The notes: generated from the sequence alone by a model not told the origin. A DNA stretch of 64,000 nucleotides from Modicisalibacter radicis (GCF_900961225.1 NZ_CAAHFN010000054.1:186001-250000), one strand, 5' to 3'; shown: positions 1 to 11,020, counted from the stretch's first letter. Made by a program: numbers and translations.

Positions 1-282
1 GTAGCGGACGCCATCGAACGCCGCCGCCAGGGTGACCGCATTGATGCCCTCGGCCAGCGCCTGGCGACGAAAGTCGGCGACCCAGGCGGCGAAATCCTGG
101 CGCACCGCGGGCTCAGCGGATCCGCCCGCCTCGCCATTCTTGCCGGTCGCCGCTGCCTGGCCGGCATCGGGTGCCAGCGTGGCGTCGCGGCCGGCTATAT
201 CGGTGGCATTGGCGTCGACCTGGCAACCCGCCAGGGGCAGCCACAATGTCAAAAGCAGTGAAACCGGTAGGCGACGATTCAT
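1..282 (-). CDS. Lytic murein transglycosylase, lipoprotein (5' part, cut by window edge)
   Basis: Ninety-four codons are readable and the frame is still open at base 1. The N-terminus is a lipoprotein signal: two arginines, a Leu-rich core and a lipobox ending LAGC with the Cys at residue 20. A low-complexity Ala/Gly linker follows. From about residue 63 the start of an SLT_2/MltB-like domain appears (FAAWVADFRRQALAEGI, then an AAFDGV segment). Such enzymes cleave peptidoglycan glycan strands and leave 1,6-anhydromuramic ends. A good ribosome binding site (AAGGAAG) precedes the ATG. The catalytic glutamate would lie outside the window, so the subfamily cannot be fixed. Confidence 0.72.
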   Translation of the reverse strand, partial: MNRRLPVSLLLTLWLPLAGCQVDANATDIAGRDATLAPDAGQAAATGKNGEAGGSAEPAVRQDFAAWVADFRRQALAEGINAVTLAAAFDGVRY

Positions 283-513
283 GAAACTTCCTTGCCTGGC
301 AGTGAGCGGGTGACGGTACGGAAAAACGCGCGCTCATCTTCTCGCACGAGAGGCCGTGCGACTAGCGCTGAAACCCGGTGAATGGCCGGCCGGGTGAAGC
401 GAGCGTCGCCGGGATACGCTAGATCGGCGTCGGGGGCCGTGATAGAGTCGAGGACTGACTCCGCGAAGGCGTCAGCCAACCGGCATTTTATTCCAACAAA
501 AACAGTAGACTAG

Positions 514-566
514 CTTTCTCTAGGGACCAACGTTCTGCCATGCCGGGAAGCCACGAAGGGAGGAAG
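514..566 (+). promoter_or_regulatory. Candidate Li+/Na+-sensing riboswitch (nhaA-I-like)
   Basis: CTTTCTC (514-520) pairs over 7 bp (one G-U) with GAGGAAG (560-566), which overlaps the GGGAGG ribosome binding site (558-563) of the ORF at 572. The enclosed bases hold AGGGAC, CTGCC, CCGGGAA and CCACGAAGGGAGG blocks. These resemble, from memory, the conserved core of the nhaA-I (Li+-I) riboswitch class found before cation/proton antiporter genes. Its place before an Mrp antiporter operon fits. Pairing that hides the ribosome binding site would imply translational control. No covariance search was run, so the class assignment is inference. Confidence 0.5.
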
Positions 567-571
567 ACACC

Positions 572-733
572 ATGACGGGCCACCCCCCGCGCGGATCTAC
601 CCGCGCGCGCCGCCACACCGGTGCCGATACTCTGACCACCATGCGTCCGGTCGACCGCACCCCCGCCTGGATGCTCGCGCCCCGTGCCGTGAGACGCCCG
701 TTTCTTACCGACCCGCCCCACGATTTCGCTTGA
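572..733 (+). CDS. Possible 53-codon leader ORF before mrpA
   Basis: The ATG lies 8 bases after GGAGG, a far better ribosome binding site than the one before mrpA. The product is Arg/Pro-rich with no recognisable domain. It is in the same frame as mrpA, and after its TGA (731-733) no further stop occurs before the mrpA ATG. It may be a leader peptide or translational coupler reporting the state of the upstream RNA element. It could also be chance in GC-rich DNA. No homologue is known to me. Confidence 0.35.
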   Translation: MTGHPPRGSTRARRHTGADTLTTMRPVDRTPAWMLAPRAVRRPFLTDPPHDFA

Positions 734-826
734 TGGTCGTTTCCGCAACGGCTGAACTGTGATCTATCGCAACCGCGCGCCTCGCGCCGGATCCGCCAGA
801 ACGCCAACGACGAGAGCGAGTCGTTC

Positions 827-3630
<2,804 letters not shown>

Positions 3631-3631
<1 letters not shown>

Positions 3632-3981
3632 TGGAAGCGCTGTTCTCGATGACCACCGGCGTGCTCGCCGCCTGCGGCCTGTTCCTGGCGCTGCGTGGCC
3701 GGACCTTCCCGGTGGTGGTGGGCCTGACCCTGCTCTCCTATGCCGTCAACCTGTTCCTGTTCTCGATGGGCGGGCTGACCACCGCCGGCGCCGTGGTGAT
3801 CGAGGAGCACGGGGGCGACTACGCCGACCCGCTGCCCCAGGCGCTGGTGCTTACGGCCATCGTCATCGGCTTCGCCATGACCGCCTTCTCGGTGATTCTG
3901 GCAATGCGTGCGCGCGGTGACCTGGGGAGCGATCACGTCAACGGCAATCGTCTCGACGAGCCGCGGGAGGAGAGCAGTTGA
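3631..3981 (+). CDS. mrpC: Mrp antiporter subunit C
   Basis: A 116-aa small hydrophobic subunit homologous to NuoK, with three predicted membrane helices (GVLAACGLFLALRG, VVVGLTLLSYAVNLFLF, ALVLTAIVIGFAMTAFSVIL). The PLPQALVLTAIVIGFA segment is the family hallmark. The start codon overlaps the mrpA stop and its own TGA overlaps the mrpD ATG, so the chain is translationally coupled. In the complex it sits between the A and D subunits in the proton and ion path. Confidence 0.94.
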
Positions 3982-5573
3982 TGGATCACCTGATCGCTCT
4001 ACCCGTCCTGCTACCGCTGATCGCCGGGCTGGGGCTGCTGCTCAACCGCGAGGGGCCGGCAACGCCGCGCCGGATCATCGGCCTCTCCGCCACGGCCCTG
4101 CTGGTGGCGGTGTGCGCGCTGCTGCTGGTCCAGAGCGCCGATGGCACGATCCGCTATTACGCGCTGGGCGACTGGCAGCCGCCGTTCGGCATCATCCTGG
4201 TACATGACCGGCTGTCGGCGCTGATGGTCACGCTGACCGCGCTGCTCGCCCTCGGCAGCCTGTTCTACGCCAGCGCCGGCAACGACGAGGAGGGCTCCAA
4301 CTTCCACGGGCTGTTCCAGTTGCAGCTGATGGGCATCAACGGCGCCTTTTTGACCGGCGACCTGTTCAACCTGTTCGTGTTCTTCGAAGTGCTGCTGATC
4401 GCCTCGTACTCGCTGCTGATGCACGGCGGCGGCAAGGCTCGCATCCACTCGGGGTTCCACTACGTGGCGCTCAACCTGGCCGGCTCGGCACTCTTCCTGA
4501 TCGGTCTGGGGGTGCTCTACGGCACCCTCGGCACCCTCAACATGGCCGACATGGCGGCGCGAGTGCCGGCACTCGACAGCAGCAGACTGGCGCTCGCCGA
4601 GGCCGGCGCCATGCTGTTGCTGGTGGTGTTCGGGCTGAAATCGGCGATCCTGCCGCTGTACTTCTGGCTGCCGCGTGCCTATGCCTCGGCGCCGGCACCG
4701 GTGGCGGCCCTGTTCGCGATCCTCACCAAGGTCGGCATCTACGCCATCCTGCGGGTCTTCACGCTGGTGTTCGGTGCCCAGGCCGGCACACTGGCCTATC
4801 TTGCCCAGCCCTGGGTCTGGTGGCTGTCGCTGGCGACCCTGGCCCTGGGCGGCCTGGGGGTCCTCTCGGCACGCGACCTGCGCACCCAGGTCGCTTACTT
4901 GATCATCATCTCGGTGGGCACCCTGCTTGCCGGGATCGGCATGAACAGCATCGAGGCCAACGCCGCCCTGCTCTACTACATGGTCCATACCACGCTGGTG
5001 ACCGGCGGGCTGTTCCTGCTGGTCGACATCATCGCCCACCAGCGCGGCAAGGCCGGAGCGCGCATCGTCCGCGGTCGCGCCGTCAATCAGGTGGCACTGC
5101 TGGGTTCGCTGTTCTTCATCGGGGCACTGGCAGTGGCCGGGATCCCGCCTTTCTCGGGTGCGGTGGGCAAGGCACTGATTCTGGAAGCGGCCACGCCCGC
5201 CCAACAGCTGTGGCTTTGGCCTATCCTGCTGACCAGCAGCCTGGCGGCGATCGTCGCCCTGTCGCGCACCGGCTCGACGCTGTTCTGGCGGGTCTCCGGG
5301 GGCGAACGCCGCCGCGAGCGACACGAGAGCGGCGAACGCGACAAGGAGCACGAACGCGACAAGGACAGCGAGCGGGGGCAGCGTCGAGTCGGTACCATGC
5401 GCGCGATCGGCATTCTGCTGCTGCTGGGCGCCTCGCCCTTGCTGGTGATCTTCGGCGGACCGCTGACCGCCTTCACCGACGCCGCGGCCGACCAGCTGGC
5501 CGATCAGGAAGCGTACATAAGCTCGATCATCGAGCGTGAGGCGCCTGGCGATACCACAGGAGGCAAGCCATGA
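3981..5573 (+). CDS. mrpD: Mrp antiporter subunit D
   Basis: A NuoM/NuoN-like polytopic subunit of 530 aa; the ATG at 3981 overlaps the mrpC stop. The proton-translocation domain spans about residues 125-400 (LFNLFVFFEVLLIASYSLL; LKSAILPLYFWLPRAYASAPAPVAALF). A striking feature is a very charged Arg/Glu/Lys stretch of about 35 residues near residues 440-475 (ERRRERHESGERDKEHERDK), just before the last hydrophobic segment. This looks like an expanded cytoplasmic loop and is unusual for the family. The stop overlaps the mrpE ATG. Confidence 0.94.
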   Translation: MDHLIALPVLLPLIAGLGLLLNREGPATPRRIIGLSATALLVAVCALLLVQSADGTIRYYALGDWQPPFGIILVHDRLSALMVTLTALLALGSLFYASAGNDEEGSNFHGLFQLQLMGINGAFLTGDLFNLFVFFEVLLIASYSLLMHGGGKARIHSGFHYVALNLAGSALFLIGLGVLYGTLGTLNMADMAARVPALDSSRLALAEAGAMLLLVVFGLKSAILPLYFWLPRAYASAPAPVAALFAILTKVGIYAILRVFTLVFGAQAGTLAYLAQPWVWWLSLATLALGGLGVLSARDLRTQVAYLIIISVGTLLAGIGMNSIEANAALLYYMVHTTLVTGGLFLLVDIIAHQRGKAGARIVRGRAVNQVALLGSLFFIGALAVAGIPPFSGAVGKALILEAATPAQQLWLWPILLTSSLAAIVALSRTGSTLFWRVSGGERRRERHESGERDKEHERDKDSERGQRRVGTMRAIGILLLLGASPLLVIFGGPLTAFTDAAADQLADQEAYISSIIEREAPGDTTGGKP

Positions 5574-6067
5574 TTCCGGTACAACCCTGGTTGCCGATGC
5601 CGCTCCTCTCGGTGCTGTTGCTGGCCATGTGGCTGATGCTGCAGCAGAGCCTGTCCCTGGGCCAGCTACTGCTGGGCGGTTTCCTGGCGCTGGTCATTCC
5701 CCTGGTTACCCAGCCCTTCTGGGAGAGCCAGCCAACCGTCAAGCGGCCGTGGCTACTGCTGCGCTACGTGCTGCGCGTGCTGGGCGATATCATCGTCGCC
5801 AACTACGAGGTCTCGAAGCTGATCCTCAACCCGCGCAGCCGAATGAGTCCGGTGTTCATCGAATACCCGCTGGAGCTCAAGGAGGCCTTCACGATCACCA
5901 TCCTTGCCAGCACGATCACGCTGACACCGGGAACGGTCTCGGCCAACCTGCGTCGCGACCGCCGCACGCTGGTGATCCATGCGCTCAACGCCGACGACGT
6001 ACAAGCCACCATCGACAAGATCCACCAGCGCTACGAGCGCCCGCTCAAGGAGATCTTCGAATGCTAG
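5570..6067 (+). CDS. mrpE: Mrp antiporter subunit E
   Basis: A 165-aa MnhE-family subunit, needed for assembly and activity of the Mrp complex. Two N-terminal membrane segments are followed by a cytoplasmic domain with the family signature around EYPLELKEAFTITILAST and ITLTPGTVSAN. It starts ATG at 5570, overlapping the mrpD stop and preceded by AGGAGG. Its 3' end overlaps the mrpF start by seven bases. Confidence 0.94.
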   Translation: MIPVQPWLPMPLLSVLLLAMWLMLQQSLSLGQLLLGGFLALVIPLVTQPFWESQPTVKRPWLLLRYVLRVLGDIIVANYEVSKLILNPRSRMSPVFIEYPLELKEAFTITILASTITLTPGTVSANLRRDRRTLVIHALNADDVQATIDKIHQRYERPLKEIFEC

Positions 6068-6330
6068 ATATCGCCCTCTGGATCAGCCTGGCGCTATTCA
6101 CCGCGGCGACGCTACTGACGCTGTATCGCGCGGCGATCGGCCCCGACCTGCCCGACCGCATCCTGGCGCTGGACACCATGTACGTGAACTCCATCGCGCT
6201 GATCGTGCTGTTCGGCATCTGGCTCAACGACAAGACCTATTTCGAGGCCGCTCTGCTGATCGCCATGCTGGGCTTCATCAGTACCGTGGCGGTCTGCAAG
6301 TACCTGCTGCGCGGCGACATCATCGAATGA
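6061..6330 (+). CDS. mrpF: Mrp antiporter subunit F
   Basis: An 89-aa subunit with three transmembrane helices of the MnhF family. The conserved AAIGPDLPDRILALDTM motif lies in the first loop, and TYFEAALLIAMLGFISTVA follows. The ATG at 6061 sits inside the end of mrpE, so expression is coupled. It contributes to the membrane core next to subunits E and G. Confidence 0.94.
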   Translation: MLDIALWISLALFTAATLLTLYRAAIGPDLPDRILALDTMYVNSIALIVLFGIWLNDKTYFEAALLIAMLGFISTVAVCKYLLRGDIIE

Positions 6331-6378
6331 CATCGCGGCCAGCATTACATCGGACGCCACGCTCGGGAGGGGGGTGAG

Positions 6379-6768
6379 ATGATCGAATTCTATACCGTGA
6401 TGGAGGGGGTAATCGCCTTCTTCCTGGTGGCCGGCGGCGTGTTCGCCTTCATCGGTGCGCTGGGCCTGACCCATCTGCGCGACTTCTACATGCGCCTGCA
6501 TGGCCCGACCAAGACCACCACGCTGGGCGTAGGCTGTGTACTGATCGCCTCGATGAGCTACTTCAGCCTGGTCGAAGGGGGCCTGAGCTATCAGGAGTTG
6601 CTGATCACCATCTTCCTGTTCGTCACCGCGCCGGTGTCGGCGCACCTGCTGGCCAAGAGCGCCCTGCACCAGAAGCTCGCCCGTTTCGAGAGTACGCGCG
6701 GCGATATCGCCGAATTCAGGGAGCAGGATGAAGACGACGAGGACGAGGACGCGCGCCGCCTGCCCTGA
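6379..6768 (+). CDS. mrpG: Mrp antiporter subunit G
   Basis: A 129-aa MnhG/PhaG subunit with three membrane helices. The family signature FIGALGLTHLRDFYMRLHGPTKTTTLG is present around residues 24-50. The C-terminus is an acidic run (DEDDEDEDA), common in halophile proteins. It lies 48 bases after mrpF behind a GGGAGGGGGG-type ribosome binding site and is the last gene of the operon. It converges on hemH with 21 bases between them and no clear terminator hairpin. Confidence 0.94.
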   Translation: MIEFYTVMEGVIAFFLVAGGVFAFIGALGLTHLRDFYMRLHGPTKTTTLGVGCVLIASMSYFSLVEGGLSYQELLITIFLFVTAPVSAHLLAKSALHQKLARFESTRGDIAEFREQDEDDEDEDARRLP

Positions 6769-6789
6769 ACGTCGTCAAGCACGCCGCTG

Positions 6790-7779
6790 CTACCAGCCGC
6801 GGCTGTGCTGTTCGACCAGCTGCGCCAGCAGGTCCATGTGGTCGTCACGGTCGTTGAGTGCCGCTATGTAGCGGTAGGTTCTGCCGCCGGCCGCGGCGAA
6901 GTTGTCGCGGTTCTCCACCTCGAGCTCCTCGAGCGTTTCCAGGCAATCAGCGGCGAACGCCGGACTGATGATATCGACGTGCTCGACGCCCTCGCGCCCC
7001 CAGGCCTCGAGCGTCATGTCGGTATACGGCTTGAGCCACTCCTCGCGGCCGAAGCGCGACTGGTAGCTCATCAACCACTCGTCATCGCCGAGCCCCAACT
7101 CTTCGGCGAGCAGCCGGCTGGTGGTTCCGCAATGCTGCGGGTAGGGATCGCCAGCCTCGGCATAGCGCCTGGGGATGCCGTGATAGGACATCATCAGCCG
7201 CCCGCGCTCGCCGTCATGGTTGCGCCAGTGCTCGCGCACGCTCGCCGCCAGCGCGCCGATATACGCCGGATGGTCGTGGTAATCGCGAACGAAGCGCAGC
7301 TCGGGCAGGTGCGGACAGGGCTTGAGGGCACGCGCCAGACGATCGAACACCGCGGCGGTGGTCGAGCGCGAGTACTGCGGATACAGCGGGAGCACCAGAA
7401 TGCGCTGGGCTCCGGCATCGCGCAGCGCCTTGCCCGCCGCCTCCATGCTCGGCTGCCCGTAGGTCATGGCCAGCTCGACCGGAATCGTCTCGTTGAACCG
7501 CTCGGCGAGGAGCCTGGCCAGCGCACGCTGCTGGCGGCGACCGATCGCCAGCAACGGAGAGCCCTCGTCGGTCCATATCGCCGCGTAGCCCTTGGCGACC
7601 TTGCGCGGACGAAAGCGCAGGATCACGCCATTCAGGATCAACCACCATAGCGGCCGAGAGACATCGATCACCCGCTCATCCCAGAGGAACTCCCCCAGGT
7701 AACGACGCACCGCCTCGGGGGTCGGTGCATCCGGTGTGCCGAGATTGGCCAGTAGTACGCCGAAGCGGGCGTTGGGCAT
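6790..7779 (-). CDS. hemH: Ferrochelatase
   Basis: Inserts Fe2+ into protoporphyrin IX, the last step of protoheme synthesis; 329 aa, normal family length. It shows the N-terminal GVLLANLGTPDAPT motif, the PLYPQYSRSTT region, the MSYHGIP motif with the metal-binding His, and the C-terminal ISPAFAADCLETLEE block. The ATG at 7779 is preceded by AAGGAG; a longer frame to 7836 lacks such a site. It is transcribed away from the DCC protein gene across a 220-bp spacer holding a perfect palindrome. TACAAT (minus strand of 7811-7816) could be its -10 box. Confidence 0.96.
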   Translation of the reverse strand: MPNARFGVLLANLGTPDAPTPEAVRRYLGEFLWDERVIDVSRPLWWLILNGVILRFRPRKVAKGYAAIWTDEGSPLLAIGRRQQRALARLLAERFNETIPVELAMTYGQPSMEAAGKALRDAGAQRILVLPLYPQYSRSTTAAVFDRLARALKPCPHLPELRFVRDYHDHPAYIGALAASVREHWRNHDGERGRLMMSYHGIPRRYAEAGDPYPQHCGTTSRLLAEELGLGDDEWLMSYQSRFGREEWLKPYTDMTLEAWGREGVEHVDIISPAFAADCLETLEELEVENRDNFAAAGGRTYRYIAALNDRDDHMDLLAQLVEQHSRGW

Positions 7780-7864
7780 GATAGGTCTCCTTGCTGGGCT
7801 ATCCCGGAAGATTGTACCAATGAGACAGGCCACCACGGGAATTGACTGATACTATCGGCGGCAT

Positions 7865-7883
7865 TTGTACAGGGTTCGTACAA
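7865..7883. promoter_or_regulatory. Perfect palindrome TTGTAC-N7-GTACAA between hemH and the DCC gene
   Basis: Two exact 6-base arms flank a 7-base spacer midway between two divergent genes. TTGACT (7842-7847) lies 17 bases before the left arm, so the palindrome would overlap the -10 region of the rightward promoter. It is probably an operator for a dimeric regulator. Light-responsive MerR-type (LitR/PplR-like) proteins recognise TGTACA-like arms and often control such neighbours, but that link is inference. Confidence 0.45.
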
Positions 7884-7999
7884 CGAAGCGAGGTTGTCGG
7901 CAACCGCCTTAATGGACGCTATGCTGCCAGACAGCGGCACGCCGCCGCAGCCCGGATTGGCGTGGTCGTGCAACCGACGAAAAAGCGAGATCGACCGCG

Positions 8000-8392
8000 A
8001 TGACACTATCCCGTGCCCCCGCACACGCCCGCGCGCCTTTGACGTTGCTCTACGATGGCGATTGCCCGATCTGCCAGCGCCAGGTCGCCTGGATTCGGCG
8101 TCGCCCCTATCGCGAACGCATCCGCTGCGTGGATATCCGTGCCGAGGGATTTTCCGCCGCCGCCTGGGGGCGTGACTGGGAGGAATTGCTGGGCCGCATG
8201 TTTGCCCGGGATGGCGAGGGGAACTGGTTTGCGGGAATGGATGCGGTACGCGCGATGCTCGCCCTGCTCGGCTACCGACGGCTGGTATGGCTGTCGCACC
8301 TGCCGGGATTCAGGTCACTGCTCGATCGGCTCTATCTGGCCGTTGCCCGGCATCGTTTTGCGCTGGGGCGCTGGTTGCCCCCGTTGCGCTGA
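8000..8392 (+). CDS. DCC-family thiol-disulfide oxidoreductase-like protein (DUF393)
   Basis: A 130-aa protein with the defining DGDCPICQRQV motif at about residues 19-29. It also has the downstream pattern of the YuxK/DCC family (a Met-Arg-Ala-like AMLALLGY helix and a LYLAVARHR segment). The family is predicted to have a thioredoxin-like fold, and its redox substrate is unknown. It diverges from hemH; DCC proteins are often found near heme or photolyase genes. Confidence 0.85.
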   Translation: MTLSRAPAHARAPLTLLYDGDCPICQRQVAWIRRRPYRERIRCVDIRAEGFSAAAWGRDWEELLGRMFARDGEGNWFAGMDAVRAMLALLGYRRLVWLSHLPGFRSLLDRLYLAVARHRFALGRWLPPLR

Positions 8393-8419
8393 ATCTGCGC
8401 CAGCGGTGACGCCGACCGC

Positions 8420-8722
8420 TCAAAAGACCAGCGGCATGCGTGACGCCAGCGGTTCCTGATAATGGGCCTCGCGCCCGATCATTTCGTCATGGGCGACGAA
8501 CTGCACCAGATAGGCGCGGTGAATCCCGGCGCGCTTGAGTTCCAGATAGACGTCGTCCAGGGCGCGGAACAGCATCGGCTTGCCGCGCTGGGTCAACAAG
8601 TGCCGCTCGCCTTCGATATCCTCGAGTTCGACCTGATAGCAGCGGCTACCAGCATGGCTGATGACGCGCACTTCGAAGTTGGCGTGATCGCGTACGTAGT
8701 GTTTGAGCGACTGGATGTCCAT
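8420..8722 (-). CDS. Small conserved protein, probably DUF6482 family
   Basis: A 100-aa soluble protein with no signal peptide or membrane segment. It reads as an N-terminal SLKHYVRDHANFEVRVISHAG strand-rich part and a central YQVELEDIEGERHLL block. It resembles from memory the small DUF6482 proteins of Pseudomonas and Halomonas, whose function is unknown. The ATG at 8722 follows a strong GAGGAGGGAG ribosome binding site; a longer frame to 8917 does not look coding. It is convergent with the DCC gene. Confidence 0.65.
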   Translation of the reverse strand: MDIQSLKHYVRDHANFEVRVISHAGSRCYQVELEDIEGERHLLTQRGKPMLFRALDDVYLELKRAGIHRAYLVQFVAHDEMIGREAHYQEPLASRMPLVF

Positions 8723-9012
8723 GGCTCCCTCCTCTGTGTGATGCATGTTCGGACGCTGGCTTCCCGCCAGGCTACCCGGGACGGATGACAGCGAGGTTGC
8801 GTCCGAGGTGTCCTGTCGCCGCCCGGGTAGCGGGCCATCGCGCACCTGACCGGCAGGGCAGGATGCCGGGAATCGGCAACGGAAAAGGTGAGTTGATCGA
8901 TCGGTCAGACCAGCCAACGGGAGGGAAGTTCAGCGCTTCGGGGGCGCGCAAGGCCAAGCCTGGCCAGGCAGGAGCGGAACATGGGCCCGAGCCGTCGCCC
9001 CGGGCCGTTGGC

Positions 9013-9312
9013 TCAGTCGCGCTGGAAGGTGGCAGGATCGATGGCGATGCCCAGCGAATTGCGATCCACCCAGTTGCCGGCCTTGGTCTCCTTGTAGCGA
9101 AACACCACGTAGTCGCCCTCGCCGACCGGCAACTCGGCATCCTCGGTCTGGTAGCTGTAGGTCACGCCGTCGACCACCAGCGCGTAGCGGTAGAGATCCG
9201 GCATGCCCAGCCACTCCTTGAACGGCCCCTCGCGCGACACGCTCTCGAGCGTGCCACGCGCCTCGAGCTTCGGGGTCCGATTGCGATTGCCACGACGAAA
9301 TCCACCCGCCAT
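9013..9312 (-). CDS. Uncharacterised small basic protein
   Basis: A 99-aa protein that I do not recognise. The first 18 residues are very basic (FRRGNRNRTPK), followed by a compact domain rich in Tyr and charged residues. The ATG at 9312 has an AAGGAG site, and a good promoter lies upstream (9379-9406), so it is probably expressed as a single gene. The 290 bases between it and the gene at 8722 show no further coding signal. Confidence 0.65.
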   Translation of the reverse strand: MAGGFRRGNRNRTPKLEARGTLESVSREGPFKEWLGMPDLYRYALVVDGVTYSYQTEDAELPVGEGDYVVFRYKETKAGNWVDRNSLGIAIDPATFQRD

Positions 9313-9378
9313 GCTTGTCTCCTTGTCGACTCTGTGGATGGAAGCGGTGCCGCCCACCAACCTATCACGGGGAGCGGC

Positions 9379-9406
9379 ATTATACGGTCCCCTGCCATCG
9401 GCTCAA
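9379..9406 (-). promoter_or_regulatory. Sigma-70 promoter for the gene at 9312
   Basis: On the minus strand TTGAGC (9401-9406) and a perfect TATAAT (9379-9384) are 16 bases apart, about 65 bases before the start codon. Confidence 0.6.
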
Positions 9407-9435
9407 CCCCGGCGACCTTGCGGGCCTGCCCGCCA

Positions 9436-10824
9436 TCATTCGCCGAAGTGCTGGCCGTAGCTGTCCGGCGCCAGGTCTTCGAAACGCGTGTACTTGCCGA
9501 TGAATGCCAGATGCACGGTGCCGATCGGGCCGTTACGCTGCTTGCCGATGATCACCTCGGCCAATCCCTTGTTGTCGGGGTTGTCCTGATTGTAGACCTC
9601 GTCGCGGTAGACGAAAGTGATCACGTCGGCGTCCTGCTCGATGGCCCCCGATTCGCGCAGGTCCGACATCACCGGGCGCTTGTTGGGGCGCTGCTCCAGC
9701 GAGCGGTTGAGCTGCGACAGCGCCACCACGGGGCAGTCGAACTCCTTGGCCAGCCCCTTCAGCGAGCGCGAGATCTCCGAGATCTCGCCGGTCCGGTTCT
9801 CGGAGAACCCGGGAATCTGCATCAACTGCAGATAGTCGATCATGATCAGTCCCATGTTGCCGTGCTCGCGGACCAGGCGGCGAACCCGCGAGCGCATCTC
9901 GTTGGGCGACAGCGCCGCGGTATCATCGATGAACAGTTGCTTGTCCTTGAGCAGGTTGACCGCCGAGGTCAGCCGCGGCCAGTCCTCGTCCTCGAGCTGA
10001 CCGGTCCGCACCCGGGTCTGGTCGATGCGTCCCAGAGACGACAGCATGCGCAGCATCAGCGATTCGGCGGGCATCTCCATCGAGAACACCATCACCGGCT
10101 TGTCGCTGGAGATCACCGCATGCTCGACGATGTTCATCGCGAAGGTGGTCTTGCCCATCGACGGTCGCCCGGCCACGATCACCAGGTCCGAAGGCTGGAA
10201 GCCCGAGGTCATGTCGTCGAGATCGCGAAAGCCCGACGAAAGCCCGGTCATCTGGCCCTGCATGTTGAACAGCTCGTCGATGCGGTCGACCGCCTTGGAG
10301 AGCAGCTCGCTCATGCCGATCGGACCGCCCATCTTGGGCCGCGATTCGCTGATCTGGAAAACCAGTCGCTCGGCTTCGTTGACCAGTTCATCGGACGGTC
10401 GCCCCTGCGGCGCGAACGAGCTCTCGGCGATCTGGCTGGCGGCCTGGATCAGCTTGCGCAGCGTGGCCCGCTCGCGAACGATGTTGGCGTAGGCGCGGAT
10501 ATTGCTGGCCGAGGGCGTATTGCGCGCCAGGTCGGCCAGATAGCCCAGCCCGCCCACCGTGTCGAGCTGATCGCGCGACTCCAGGGCTTCGGAGAGGGTC
10601 ACCACGTCGAGCGGGTGACCACCCTCGGCAAGCGGGATCATGGCATTGAACACCAGGCGGTGCTCGTAGCGGTAGAAGTCGTCGGCTACCAGCAGCTCGG
10701 ACACGGTGTCCCAGGCCGAGTTGTCGAGCATCAGCCCGCCGAGCACCGATTGCTCGGCTTCCAGCGAATGCGGCGGCACCTTGAGGGCGGCGGTTTCCTG
10801 ATCGAGTTCCAGGGCGTCACTCAT
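9436..10824 (-). CDS. dnaB: Replicative DNA helicase DnaB
   Basis: Hexameric 5'-3' helicase of the replisome, 462 aa, close to the E. coli length. It has an N-terminal DnaB domain (HSLEAEQSVLGGLMLD), Walker A GRPSMGKTTFAMN near residue 218, and Walker B LIMIDYLQLM. The RecA-like core ends in SDLRESGAIEQDADVI and GTVHLAF. I chose the ATG at 10824 (MSDALEL) because similarity begins there; an ATG 13 codons upstream is possible. TAGAAT at 10879-10884 (minus) may be its -10 box. No intein is present. Confidence 0.96.
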   Translation of the reverse strand: MSDALELDQETAALKVPPHSLEAEQSVLGGLMLDNSAWDTVSELLVADDFYRYEHRLVFNAMIPLAEGGHPLDVVTLSEALESRDQLDTVGGLGYLADLARNTPSASNIRAYANIVRERATLRKLIQAASQIAESSFAPQGRPSDELVNEAERLVFQISESRPKMGGPIGMSELLSKAVDRIDELFNMQGQMTGLSSGFRDLDDMTSGFQPSDLVIVAGRPSMGKTTFAMNIVEHAVISSDKPVMVFSMEMPAESLMLRMLSSLGRIDQTRVRTGQLEDEDWPRLTSAVNLLKDKQLFIDDTAALSPNEMRSRVRRLVREHGNMGLIMIDYLQLMQIPGFSENRTGEISEISRSLKGLAKEFDCPVVALSQLNRSLEQRPNKRPVMSDLRESGAIEQDADVITFVYRDEVYNQDNPDNKGLAEVIIGKQRNGPIGTVHLAFIGKYTRFEDLAPDSYGQHFGE

Positions 10825-10945
10825 GGACGAGGCTTCCAGCAGTGGAGGGAGCGCGGCGGGCAATGCCCGGACGACGCCATTCTACCCCAGGCCCCCCGGG
10901 GATCCAGCGGACACGGCGTCGGGCGCGAGGCATGCAGGGCGTCCA

Positions 10946-10980
10946 CAAAATAAAAGCGCGACAGCCGAAGCTGCCGCGCT
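10946..10980 (-). terminator. Rho-independent terminator after rplI
   Basis: On the minus strand AGCGCG-GCAGC-TTCG-GCTGT-CGCGCT forms a strong stem with a TTCG tetraloop (10955-10980), followed directly by TTTTATTTT. It ends the rpsF-rpsR-DUF2232-rplI transcript before dnaB. Confidence 0.9.
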
Positions 10981-11020
10981 CGATCGTCGAGGCCCGATAC
11001 AGCGACCTTGCGGCCGTTAC

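Larger units (their letters stand above)
283..826. other. Leader/intergenic region of the mrp operon
   Basis: This is about 540 bases between the divergent transglycosylase gene and mrpA. It holds a candidate cation riboswitch (514-566) and a short ORF with a strong ribosome binding site (572-733), both annotated separately. I could not find a convincing sigma-70 promoter; TAGACT at 506-511 is only a weak -10 candidate. Other open frames here have no family features. Confidence 0.6.

Noticed and set aside
8785..10953. A 722-codon plus-strand frame opposite dnaB
   Set aside because: dnaB motifs are complete on the minus strand; this frame has no ribosome binding site or family features.
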